DNA of 43,919 nt from JADCCX01 sp031431475 (GTDB lineage Bacteria; Pseudomonadota; Alphaproteobacteria; Rhizobiales; Beijerinckiaceae), in assembly GCA_031431475.1 (NCBI GenBank), contig JANPDL010000023.1, forward strand, positions 1-43,919. The letters are read 5' to 3'. The notes under the pieces were generated by a model that made no database searches, was not told the DNA's origin, and worked only from the letters and a program-made list of their open reading frames with translations. The position numbers and the translations under genes were made by a program. Positions 7,293 to 14,559 of the stretch are shown one piece after another. The number at the start of each line of letters is the position of its first letter. Positions within the stretch are counted from its first letter, which is position 1.

Positions 7293-7422
7293 CCAAGCTT
7301 CCGACGAGATGGCCGTCCAGCGTGAACTTTCGCCCTGGGAACAATTCTTCAAGGCGGTCCGTTGCCTGATACAGGTCTTCCAGAAGTCTGCGGACTTCAT
7401 CCCAGTTTAGGTTGACGCTCAC
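7291..7422 (-). pseudogene. Truncated DUF6998-like gene, N-terminal 44 codons
   Basis: From GTG 7422 the frame encodes NWDEVRRLLEDLYQATDRLE and then FPGRKFTLDGHLVGSLG. This matches the start of DUF6998-type proteins as I remember them (uncharacterised, about 130-150 residues). After the Gly at about residue 44 the frame enters the tandem repeats at 7187-7292 and then the palindrome, giving repeat-derived residues such as two ITGTAYQLQNSQS copies. The remainder of the domain is not found nearby. I read this as a gene cut by the repeat insertion, though a short repeat-tailed protein could still be made. Function of the intact family is unknown. Confidence 0.6.
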
Positions 7423-7459
7423 AGCCTAAACTCATCTTTTGCCAAAATATTCACCCCGC

Positions 7460-7777
7460 TCAAACAATCGCCTCCAGCCCCTTCCGCCTGACAATCGCCA
7501 GCAGTCGCAAAGCCGGACCACCCGGCCGCTTGACGCCGCGTTCCCAGTCGGAGACGAGGTTTTTTGAGACGTTGAGATACGAGGCGAAGACGGGCTGGGA
7601 GACAGCCTCTTTCTCGCGGATCGCCCGGATGGATTCCGGTTCAAGCAACTCGGGTGATGTGACACAAAGAGCATCAAACCGGCGCATCGTGATTTTGTCG
7701 ATCAGTCCCGCCTTCTCGAAGCCTGCTGCCGTCTCGTGTATCTCCGCGAGGATTCTACTGGTTTTTTTCATTGTCAT
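7460..7777 (-). CDS. Helix-turn-helix antitoxin (HigA/NadS-like) of a type II toxin-antitoxin pair
   Basis: 105 residues (103 if translation starts at the second Met, base 7771). The C-terminal half is an XRE/Cro-type helix-turn-helix: SIRAIREKEAVSQPVFASYL then NVSKNLVSDWERGVKRPGGP, the usual layout of antitoxins paired with RelE-type toxins. The start overlaps the 3' end of the toxin gene by 23 bp, giving the toxin-first order seen in HigBA-like modules. The protein should neutralise the toxin and repress the promoter at 8158-8185, where a near-palindrome lies. Confidence 0.82.
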   Translation of the reverse strand: MTMKKTSRILAEIHETAAGFEKAGLIDKITMRRFDALCVTSPELLEPESIRAIREKEAVSQPVFASYLNVSKNLVSDWERGVKRPGGPALRLLAIVRRKGLEAIV

Positions 7778-8144
7778 CGCATGTCACCTCGATCAGTTCC
7801 TTTAGCAGGATGGCTCGATCCCAGTCCGCTTGCTTAAAATGGTCAAGCCCTTGGGCGAAAAGCTTGAAGGCCGCGAGTTCCGTCTTGTTGATATTGGACC
7901 GCTCGTTCTTGGCAAATCCAAAGGCGAATGTCGCGCTGCGTCCTGCCAGATAGACGATCACCGATCTGAAGCCTCCTGACCGCCCTTCATTGGGCCGGGC
8001 TATGCGCTGCTTCACCAGGCCACCGCCAAGCTCTGCATCGACTTGCCCCCGTAACAGCCGGATAACGGCCTCACACAGACTCGCATCGGAAATGCCGCTC
8101 TTGAGATAGAACCGGTGAAAGGTGCGAGTCTTGAAAACTTTCAT
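7755..8144 (-). CDS. RelE/HigB-like toxin (PF06296 type)
   Basis: 129 residues. The order ASLCEAVIRLLRGQVDAELGG, GGLVKQRIARPNEGRSGGFR, then FAFGFAKNERSNINKTELAA matches the RelE-like toxin family PF06296. Such proteins are ribosome-associated mRNA interferases; catalytic residues here are inferred, not proven. A GGCAGG precedes the ATG by 1 base and gives a weak ribosome site. The gene is first in a two-gene operon with its antitoxin, in the repeat-rich stretch between asd and hisA, typical of mobile or addiction modules. It appears intact. Confidence 0.82.
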   Translation of the reverse strand: MKVFKTRTFHRFYLKSGISDASLCEAVIRLLRGQVDAELGGGLVKQRIARPNEGRSGGFRSVIVYLAGRSATFAFGFAKNERSNINKTELAAFKLFAQGLDHFKQADWDRAILLKELIEVTCDDNEKNQ

Positions 8145-8157
8145 CCTGCCATCCCTA

Positions 8158-8185
8158 GATATAACACTTTGTGTGATATATCAAC
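8158..8185 (-). promoter_or_regulatory. Toxin-antitoxin promoter and operator
   Basis: An imperfect palindrome centred on ACAC-TTT-GTGT (8164-8174), with GATATA and GATATATC flanks, lies 14-38 bases before the toxin ATG. On the minus strand TTGATA (about 8185-8180) and TATCTA spaced 17 bases resemble -35 and -10 boxes that the palindrome overlaps. This is the expected site for autorepression by the toxin-antitoxin complex; it is inferred from position and symmetry. Confidence 0.55.
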
Positions 8186-8188
8186 CCC

Positions 8189-8950
8189 TCACAACGCAAA
8201 CCCGCCATCCGCCAGATGGATCTGCCCGGTCGTGTAACTCGCCTCGTCACTCGCCAGATACACCGCCAGCATGGCGATTTCCTCCGCCGTGCCCAGCCGC
8301 CCCATGGGCTGGCGGTCGATGAAGGCTTGTCTGGCCTGCGCTTCGGTCACCTTGGTGAGCGCGGCCAGATCGCGGATGCGGCCGTCGAGCGACGGCGACT
8401 GGATCGTGCCGGGGCAGACGGCGTTGGCGCGTATCCCGCGTTTGATGTAATCGGCGGCAACCGCCTTGGTGAGGCCGATCACGGCGGCTTTGGTCGCGCC
8501 GTAGGCATAGCGGTTGGGGATGCCGCGCACCGATCCTGCCCCCGATGCGATGTTGACGATGGAGGCCGAATGGCCGGTCGCATTTGCCCGCTCCAGCATG
8601 CCCGGCAGAAAGGCCTGAATGGTGCGGTGCATGGATTTCACATTGAGATCAAAGGAGAAATCCCAGTCGGCATCGGAGCAATCCAGCACCGTGCCATGAT
8701 GGACGTAGCCCGCCGCATTGACCAGGATATCGATGGGGCCAACCTTCTCCGCGAAGGCCTGCACGGCCCTGGTGGAGCGAACATCAAGCTTGCGCTTCTT
8801 GGCTTTGGCCAACCCTTCCAGCAGCACGACATTCAGGTCGGTCGCAAACACCGTGGCACCCTCGCGCACGAAAGCCTCGGCGATGGCGCGGCCGATGCCC
8901 TGTCCCGCCGCCGTCACCACGGCCGTCTTGCCTTGCAAACGCTTTGTCAT
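8189..8950 (-). CDS. SDR-family NAD(P)-dependent oxidoreductase
   Basis: Classical short-chain dehydrogenase, 253 residues. It has the TAAGQGIG cofactor loop near residue 14, the NAAG motif near 88, an active-site Ser in NIASGAG near 138 and the YGATK catalytic Tyr-Lys near 149-153. The PCPG-type loop is CPGTIQSPSL. The sequence resembles the BDH2 / 2-keto-3-deoxy-fuconate dehydrogenase subgroup, which acts on small hydroxy acids or sugar-derived keto acids, but the substrate cannot be read from sequence. It is a single gene divergent from the cation transporter at 9048. Confidence 0.88.
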   Translation of the reverse strand: MTKRLQGKTAVVTAAGQGIGRAIAEAFVREGATVFATDLNVVLLEGLAKAKKRKLDVRSTRAVQAFAEKVGPIDILVNAAGYVHHGTVLDCSDADWDFSFDLNVKSMHRTIQAFLPGMLERANATGHSASIVNIASGAGSVRGIPNRYAYGATKAAVIGLTKAVAADYIKRGIRANAVCPGTIQSPSLDGRIRDLAALTKVTEAQARQAFIDRQPMGRLGTAEEIAMLAVYLASDEASYTTGQIHLADGGFAL

Positions 8951-9047
8951 CGCTGTTTCCCCCGTCGATTTGCTTTGTACTTATGGTAGCGTGCGAATCT
9001 CCGCAGCCGCAAGCCATCCTGCAACAAGCCATCAACAGGGCCATTCC

Positions 9048-9662
9048 GTGACGTCACAAGACCCTGAACACATTGCGCCGATGTCTTACCGCCGGGCGCT
9101 GATCATCGCAGCCCTGTTGAATTTCATCATGATGTTCGTGGAGGTCGGCGGAGCGCTCTACGCCAATTCCATCGCGCTGATGGCGGATGCGATCGATTTT
9201 CTCGAGGATTCCGTGACCTATGTGCTGGCCATCGCGCTGATCGGGCTGGGCCATCGGCCCCGCGCGGCTTTCGGGGCAATGACGGCGTTCCTGATGTTCG
9301 TGCCCGGTGTGTGGATCGCCTGGAAGACGATCAACCAGTTGCTGGAAGGCCTGCCGCCCGATCCGTTGCCCATGGGGGCCATCGGCCTTCTGGCGCTTGC
9401 CGTGAATGTCTATTGCGCCTTCATCCTGCTGCCGCACCGCAAGGGCGATTCCGCCCATCAGGGCGTGTGGCTTTCCACCCGCAACGACGCCATCGCCAAT
9501 ATCGCCATCGTGATCGCCGCCGTGATCACCGCGTTCTGGACCTCGGTCTGGCCGGATGTGGTGGTTGGACTGGGGATTGCGGTGCTGAATCTGCACGCGG
9601 CCTTCCTCATTGCCGTTCTGGCGTGGAAGGAATGGCACGGGAAAGTACCTGCTCGCCCCTGA
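9048..9662 (+). CDS. Short cation-diffusion-facilitator-like transporter
   Basis: 204 residues from a GTG start at 9048, chosen because ACAGGG lies 7 bases upstream; an ATG at 9081 would shorten it by 11. The protein is mostly membrane helices. NSIALMADAIDFLEDS carries the Asp-rich metal site of CDF zinc/cadmium/cobalt exporters, and a second RNDAIANIAI motif lies in the fifth helix. Full CDF proteins have an additional cytoplasmic C-terminal domain of about 80-100 residues, which is absent, as in a recognised group of short bacterial relatives. Probably a metal exporter in the inner membrane; substrate unknown. A 214-bp gap follows, with a TGCACTGCA at about 9760 of possible PhaR-box type. 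Confidence 0.78.
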   Translation: MTSQDPEHIAPMSYRRALIIAALLNFIMMFVEVGGALYANSIALMADAIDFLEDSVTYVLAIALIGLGHRPRAAFGAMTAFLMFVPGVWIAWKTINQLLEGLPPDPLPMGAIGLLALAVNVYCAFILLPHRKGDSAHQGVWLSTRNDAIANIAIVIAAVITAFWTSVWPDVVVGLGIAVLNLHAAFLIAVLAWKEWHGKVPARP

Positions 9663-9876
9663 TAATCACGCGATAGAGTGCCAACTTACCGATTTTCCCC
9701 ATACGTAAGAACCCATTAACGGCCTGAGTGGTTGAATAGAGGCTGGAAACCAAATAGTGTGCACTGCAATAAAAGAGATACGGCTGGCCTGCAAAGGCTT
9801 CCCGGGAGGAAGCTGAGACCACAACCGTAAGGCCCGCCATCAAGGTCGGCCGAACAGAGGCATGGGGCAGACCGGA

Positions 9877-11175
9877 ATGAATCGCAGTCTCTATTTCTTC
9901 TATGAGTCCACATTCATGGCCATGGCTCCGGCCCGCGCCATGGCAGAAGCCACCAAGCTCTTCTACGCCAACCCTGCCAATCCGCTGACGCATACGCAGC
10001 TGGGCCGCACCATGGCAGCTTCCGCCGAGATGTTCGAGCGCGCGACACGGCGCTACGGTAAACCGGCCTTTGACCTGCCTTTCACAGTCGTGGACGGCAA
10101 GGAGGTATCTGTCACCGAGCGGATCATCTGGAGGAAGCCGTTCTGCCAGCTTCTGCATTTTGACCGGTTGCTGCCATCGAAAATGCCAGCGCAGCCCAAG
10201 GTACTGATCGTGGCCCCCATGTCCGGCCATTATGCCACGCTGCTGCGCGGCACGGTGGAAGCATTCCTGCCCACGCATGAGGTCTACATCACGGACTGGA
10301 TCGATGCCCGCATGGTGCCGATGGCGGACGGCCATTTCGATCTCAACGATTATATCGACTACATGATCGAGATTTTCGAACTGATTGGTCCTGATGTGCA
10401 TGTCATGGCTGTCTGCCAGCCGTCAGTGCCCGTTGCTGCCGCCGTGGCGCTGATGGAAGCCAAAGACAGCCCGTCTGTTCCGCTTTCCATGACGCTGATG
10501 GGCGGCCCCATCGATACCCGCAAAAGTCCCACCGCTGTCAACAAGCTGGCGGAAGAGCGCGGCATCGACTGGTTCCAGAAGAACTGCATCATCAAGGTGC
10601 CGTTCCCCAATCCCGGCTTCTACCGCGATGTCTATCCCGGCTTCCTGCAGCTTTCGGGCTTCATGGCCATGAACGTCGACCGCCACATGACGGCGCATTG
10701 GGACATGTACAGCCATCTCGTAAGCGGTGACGGTGATTCCGCTGACAAGCACCAGGATTTCTACGATGAGTATCTCGCGGTGATGGACCTGACGGCGGAG
10801 TTCTACCTGCAGACGGTCGATGCAGTTTTCGTCAAGCATGCGCTGCCCAACGGCACGCTGACGCATCGCGGCACGCCGGTTGACCTCAAGGCCATCCGTC
10901 GCTGCGCCCTGATGACAGTCGAGGGCGAGAACGACGATATTTCAGGTGTTGGCCAGACCAAGGCGACGCATGACTTGTGTGTGAACCTGCCGAAGGACAA
11001 GCAGCTCTATCACCTGCAGAAGGATGTCGGCCATTATGGCGTGTTCAACGGCTCGCGCTTCCGCAAGGAAATCGCGCCTGCGATCAAGGGTTTCATGGCG
11101 AAGAACAACACGGTAACTGTTGCGAAGACACGCCAGAAGCCAGTGCTGGTCACCACACGATACGCGGCGGAGTAA
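9877..11175 (+). CDS. phaZ: Intracellular polyhydroxyalkanoate depolymerase
   Basis: Mobilises stored poly-3-hydroxybutyrate from cytoplasmic granules. From ATG 9877 the protein has 432 residues, near the usual length of intracellular PhaZ. The nucleophile motif is AVCQPSVP (Cys180), the cysteine variant typical of this family. The acid is probably in GENDDISG and the base in VGHYGVFNG near the C-terminus. An ATG at 9862 would add five residues but has AGAGG only 2 bases upstream, so 9877 is preferred. No other PHB genes are adjacent; a phasin (38771) and a probable MmgR sRNA (6757) lie in the same window. Confidence 0.9.
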   Translation: MNRSLYFFYESTFMAMAPARAMAEATKLFYANPANPLTHTQLGRTMAASAEMFERATRRYGKPAFDLPFTVVDGKEVSVTERIIWRKPFCQLLHFDRLLPSKMPAQPKVLIVAPMSGHYATLLRGTVEAFLPTHEVYITDWIDARMVPMADGHFDLNDYIDYMIEIFELIGPDVHVMAVCQPSVPVAAAVALMEAKDSPSVPLSMTLMGGPIDTRKSPTAVNKLAEERGIDWFQKNCIIKVPFPNPGFYRDVYPGFLQLSGFMAMNVDRHMTAHWDMYSHLVSGDGDSADKHQDFYDEYLAVMDLTAEFYLQTVDAVFVKHALPNGTLTHRGTPVDLKAIRRCALMTVEGENDDISGVGQTKATHDLCVNLPKDKQLYHLQKDVGHYGVFNGSRFRKEIAPAIKGFMAKNNTVTVAKTRQKPVLVTTRYAAE

Positions 11176-11215
11176 CGCTCTCGCGAATCAGCCGCGATTC
11201 GCCTAGGTTATCCTC

Positions 11216-11962
11216 ATGCTGCAGCGCATCCTGAGGCTTATCGATCCGCCTTCCGAGGAGAGGATTGAGGTCCATCATCTGGGGCACGTCTACCCCGTGA
11301 TCATCCGCCGGACCGCGCAGGCCCGGCGCTACACCCTGCGCGTCAAGGCCGCGACACGCGAAGCTGTGCTGACCATGCCCTCGCGCGGCAGCATGGCGAC
11401 AGCGAAAGATTTCGCGGCACGCCACGGTGGATGGCTGGCGGCGCGTTTCCAGAAACTGCCTGATATGGTGGATTTCACACCCGGAGCGCTGGTGCCTCTG
11501 AGGGGCGTCCAGCACGCCATCGTGCATCGGCCCGCAAGCCGGGGCGGGGCCTGGACCGAAAGCGGTGTTGATGGCACGCCGGTGATCGCTGTGGCGGGAG
11601 AAGCCTCTTTCATTGCCCGGCGCGTGCGCGATCTGCTCAAGCGCGAGGCCCGGCGGGATATCGACGAAGCCGCCCGCCGCCATGCCGCGAAACTGGGCGT
11701 GAGCATCAAGAAGATATCGATCAAGGACACCGTCAGCCGCTGGGGCTCCTGCGCGTCGGATGGCTCCTTGTCCTTCTCATGGCGCATGGTTCTGGCACCA
11801 CCGTTCGTGCTGGATTATCTCGCGGCCCACGAGGTGGCACACCGGGTCGAGATGAACCATTCCAGCCGCTACTGGCGCGTGGTGGCCTCGATCTTCCCGG
11901 ACTACGAGCGGGCGGAAGCCTGGCTGAAGCGCCACGGGGCGGAGCTGCACCGCTGGGGTTGA
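11216..11962 (+). CDS. YgjP-like zinc metallopeptidase (M48 / SprT-like, DUF45)
   Basis: 248 residues. It has the family's central SRWGSCASDGSLSFSWR segment (about residues 174-190) and the zinc motif HEVAH (205-209) followed by a third ligand in EMNHS (His215). YgjP-type proteins are putative cytoplasmic metal-dependent proteases; a physiological substrate is not established. The start lies 41 bp after phaZ, and a separate promoter is possible. The gene is followed by the palindrome that drives the Phd/VapC pair. Confidence 0.88.
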   Translation: MLQRILRLIDPPSEERIEVHHLGHVYPVIIRRTAQARRYTLRVKAATREAVLTMPSRGSMATAKDFAARHGGWLAARFQKLPDMVDFTPGALVPLRGVQHAIVHRPASRGGAWTESGVDGTPVIAVAGEASFIARRVRDLLKREARRDIDEAARRHAAKLGVSIKKISIKDTVSRWGSCASDGSLSFSWRMVLAPPFVLDYLAAHEVAHRVEMNHSSRYWRVVASIFPDYERAEAWLKRHGAELHRWG

Positions 11963-11986
11963 TGCTGCTTTCAAAGCGGGAATTTT

Positions 11987-12010
11987 CAATGTAGGATTGA
12001 TCCTACATTG
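11987..12010. promoter_or_regulatory. Near-perfect 24-bp palindrome, operator of the Phd/VapC module
   Basis: CAATGTAGGAT (11987-11997) is the exact reverse complement of ATCCTACATTG (12000-12010), with TG at the centre. It ends 11 bp before the GTG start of the antitoxin. Position and symmetry are those of an autorepression operator bound by the antitoxin or toxin-antitoxin complex. Confidence 0.75.
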
Positions 12011-12021
12011 ACGGAGATCCC

Positions 12022-12285
12022 GTGCGCACATCAACCATGACATCCCGCGAGTTCAATCAGCATGTCAGCCGGGCCAAGCGTGCGGCTAAGGACGGCCCCG
12101 TCATCATCACGGAGCGGGGCAAGCCGAGCTATGTGCTGATGCGGCATGAAGAGTTTGCGAAGAAACCGGCCTTGCCCAATCGTCCGCAGAATGCACTTGA
12201 GGCACTGACGGACCCGAATGCGTCCGATATCGATGTGGAGTTTCCCCGTCTTCAGATCAGCTTCCGGGAAGTTGATTTTAACTGA
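12022..12285 (+). CDS. Phd/YefM-family antitoxin
   Basis: 87 residues from GTG 12022, chosen because GGAG lies 5 bases upstream; an ATG at 12037 gives 82. MTSREFNQHVSRAKRAA followed by GPVIITERGKPSYVLM is the DNA-binding core of the Phd/YefM fold. The C-terminal tail (FPRLQISFREVDF) is the expected toxin-neutralising extension. The stop overlaps the toxin start by one base (TGATG), which couples their translation. It probably also represses through the palindrome at 11987-12010. Confidence 0.9.
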   Translation: MRTSTMTSREFNQHVSRAKRAAKDGPVIITERGKPSYVLMRHEEFAKKPALPNRPQNALEALTDPNASDIDVEFPRLQISFREVDFN

Positions 12286-12704
12286 TGTACCTTGCCGACA
12301 CAAATGTCATATCGGAAGTCCGCAATGCCAGACGGAGGGACAAAGCCGTAGCGGAATGGTTTGTGGCCCAGCCCGTCAGTGGTCTGTATCTGTCCGTCGT
12401 TACAATCCGGGAGCTTTATTTTGGTGCTTACCGCCTGAAGCAAACGAACCCCTTGGTCGAACGTGAATTGATCAACTGGATTGAGGGAACGGTGATCCAG
12501 CTGTTCGGCGAACGCATCCTGTTGATCGACATCGAGACAGTCCGCATCCACGCCAGCCTGGCGCTGCCAAATTCAAACATGACGGGTGATTCACTGATTG
12601 CTGCAGCCGCACTCAGGCATGACCTGACTGTCGCCACACGTAATATAAGAGACTTCACTATCTTTGGTGTCCGAACCTTCAACCCCTGGGAATTCCGCAG
12701 CTGA
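12285..12704 (+). CDS. vapC: VapC-type PIN-domain toxin
   Basis: 139 residues with the complete PIN active site: Asp5 in YLADTNVIS, Glu43 in IRELYFG, Asp102 in TGDSLIAAA and Asp123 in TRNIRDF. FitB-like VapC toxins are Mg-dependent ribonucleases, usually cutting tRNA or rRNA loops. It overlaps the antitoxin stop by one base. Its last 26 bases overlap the 3' end of hisA on the other strand, so the two genes run tail to tail. No truncation is seen; it is likely functional. Confidence 0.92.
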   Translation: MYLADTNVISEVRNARRRDKAVAEWFVAQPVSGLYLSVVTIRELYFGAYRLKQTNPLVERELINWIEGTVIQLFGERILLIDIETVRIHASLALPNSNMTGDSLIAAAALRHDLTVATRNIRDFTIFGVRTFNPWEFRS

Positions 12705-13428
12705 TCACCTCAAGCGCTTCCCGCGCATCCAGCCGACCATCATACAGCGCTCGGCCCGTGATCGCTCCGGCGATCCTGCGGTTTTCCGGCTGTATCAGCG
12801 CCTTCACATCATCAATCGAGGCCAATCCGCCTGAGGCGATCACCGGAATGGACAAAGCCTCCGCCAGTCCTCGCGTCCCCGTCATATCCAGCCCCTGCAA
12901 CATGCCGTCGCGCGCAATGTCGGTGTAGATGATGGCGGCGACGCCTGCATCCTCGAAGCTACGACCCAGATCGAGCGCAGAGAGCGCCGATGTCTCGGCC
13001 CAGCCCTCGACGGCCACCATGCCATCCCGCGCATCAATGCCGACGGCGACTTTGCCGGGGAAGGCCTTTGCCGCCCGCTTCACGAATTCCGGATCGCGCA
13101 CTGCCGCTGTGCCGATGATGACACGGGCGATGCCCTTGGCCAGCCAGCCCTCGACCGTCGCCATGTCGCGGATACCACCGCCGAGCTGAACGGGAAACAA
13201 CACCCGCGCGAGGATGGCATCCACAGCAGCCGCATTTATCGGCTTGCCCGCAAAAGCCCCGTCGAGATCGACGACATGCAGCCACGTAAACCCATCCGCC
13301 TCGAAGCTTGCGGCCTGCGCTGCGGGATCGTTGTTGAAGATGGTGGCCTGCGCCATGTCGCCCTGGCGCAGACGGACACAGCGGCCTTCCTTGAGATCGA
13401 TGGCGGGATAGAGAATCACGGCTTCCAC
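12679..13428 (-). CDS. hisA: ProFAR isomerase (phosphoribosylformimino-AICAR ribotide isomerase)
   Basis: Catalyses the Amadori rearrangement in step 4 of histidine synthesis; 249 residues, a TIM barrel. Motifs: LYPAIDLKEGRCVRLRQGD at the start (the catalytic Asp lies in PAIDL), QLGGGIRD, YTDIARDGMLQG (second catalytic Asp) and ASGGLAS. It overlaps hisH by 13 bp. hisF would be expected next; instead the stop lies inside the tail of vapC. The C-terminus EVISCGIPRG is encoded in this overlap and may have been altered by that junction. Confidence 0.95.
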   Translation of the reverse strand: MEAVILYPAIDLKEGRCVRLRQGDMAQATIFNNDPAAQAASFEADGFTWLHVVDLDGAFAGKPINAAAVDAILARVLFPVQLGGGIRDMATVEGWLAKGIARVIIGTAAVRDPEFVKRAAKAFPGKVAVGIDARDGMVAVEGWAETSALSALDLGRSFEDAGVAAIIYTDIARDGMLQGLDMTGTRGLAEALSIPVIASGGLASIDDVKALIQPENRRIAGAITGRALYDGRLDAREALEVISCGIPRG

Positions 13429-14066
13429 CTGAGGAAATTCGCCAGCAGCGCCAGTCCGAGCTTCTGGCTTTTCTCGGGATGAAATTGCGCGCCCGCGATA
13501 TTGTCCCGCGCCACGATGGCCGTCACAGGCGCGCCGTAGCTGGCGCGGGCGATTACGTCATTCTCATTGTCCGCCATCAAGTGATAGGCATGCAGGAAAT
13601 AGGCGTGCAGGCCATGCTCGCCCAGTGCGATGCCATGGGTGAGCGCATGCGGCTTGTGATCGTCCAGCGTGTTCCAGCCCATGTGCGGCACCTTCAGGGC
13701 GGGATCGACCGGCCTGATGCGGTCCACGGAGCCGGGCAGCCAGCCCAGTCCTTTAGTCACGCCGTACTCGGTACCCTGTGTCGCCAGCAACTGCATGCCG
13801 ACGCAGATGCCCAGAAACGGCACGCCGTCGTGGCGCACACGCTTTTCCAGCGTTTCCACCATACCGGGCGCGGCTGTGAGATGCGTCATGCAATCCGCAT
13901 AGGCCCCGTCACCGGGCAGCACGATGCGGTCGGCCTCGCCAACGATCTCCGCGTCGTCCGTGATGGTGACGCTGCCCGCGATCCCGGCATCGGCCATGGC
14001 ACGTTCCAGCGCCTTGCCTGCGGAATGGAGATTGCCTGCGCCGTAGTCGATCAGCGCAACTCTCAT
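13416..14066 (-). CDS. hisH: Imidazole glycerol phosphate synthase, glutaminase subunit
   Basis: Supplies ammonia from glutamine to HisF, making imidazole glycerol phosphate and AICAR. It has 216 residues and a class I glutaminase triad: Cys88 in GICVGMQLL, and His196 and Glu198 in QFHPEKSQ. The N-terminal DYGAGNLHSAGKAL is typical. It overlaps hisA by 13 bp and follows the DUF2628 gene by 7 bp. Its partner hisF is not in the window and must lie elsewhere for histidine synthesis to work. Confidence 0.95.
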   Translation of the reverse strand: MRVALIDYGAGNLHSAGKALERAMADAGIAGSVTITDDAEIVGEADRIVLPGDGAYADCMTHLTAAPGMVETLEKRVRHDGVPFLGICVGMQLLATQGTEYGVTKGLGWLPGSVDRIRPVDPALKVPHMGWNTLDDHKPHALTHGIALGEHGLHAYFLHAYHLMADNENDVIARASYGAPVTAIVARDNIAGAQFHPEKSQKLGLALLANFLRWKP

Positions 14067-14073
14067 ACTTGCC

Positions 14074-14559
14074 TCACGCCTGTCCCCGCGACGTCGGGAA
14101 GATGCCGAGCACGCCTGCGGGTGGTGGTGTTACGGATGGCGATGGCGGCATGCCCTGCACAGGCTTCGTTGCGCCTTGCGAAGCTGTCCAGTCCTTGAAA
14201 AACCGCCGTTCGCATTCATCGAGCGAAGGCCCGCTGACTGTGCCTGCATGCGTCCAGCCAAGCCGTGCGAAATTGCGGCGCATCCATTCGTGGCCCTCAA
14301 GGCCGATGAGCAATCCCATCAGCGCCGTCACGCCGCCATAGGCAAGGCGCGGCAGGGCAAGTTGCCAGAACGCCAGCGAGACAAGGCCGAACAGCACGCC
14401 ATAGGCAATGGCAGGCAGCCACAAGCGTTTGGCAAGCAGCCAGAGCCCGGTAAAAGCAAAGCCGAAGATGGCGAAGCCCTCTTTCACGAAGACAGCCTTT
14501 TCCGCAACATCGTCAGCGGTGATGGCCTCAGGCGGGAGATGAACGGTGTAGATCGCCAT
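14074..14559 (-). CDS. DUF2628 membrane protein within the his operon
   Basis: 161 residues starting MAIYTVHLPPEA at base 14559. Two or three hydrophobic helices follow (GFAIFGFAFTGLWLLAKR, then AIAYGVLFGLVSLAFWQLAL, then TALMGLLIGLEG). The C-terminal part is Pro/Thr-rich. This DUF2628-type gene is regularly placed between hisB and hisH in Hyphomicrobiales. The ATG overlaps the hisB stop by one base (TAATG), so translation is coupled. Its function is unknown, and nothing here shows a catalytic role in histidine synthesis. Confidence 0.82.
   Translation of the reverse strand: MAIYTVHLPPEAITADDVAEKAVFVKEGFAIFGFAFTGLWLLAKRLWLPAIAYGVLFGLVSLAFWQLALPRLAYGGVTALMGLLIGLEGHEWMRRNFARLGWTHAGTVSGPSLDECERRFFKDWTASQGATKPVQGMPPSPSVTPPPAGVLGIFPTSRGQA

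Noticed and set aside
6446..7460. Intact insertion sequence
   Set aside because: No transposase frame or terminal repeats with a target duplication could be found; only palindromic and tandem repeats are present.
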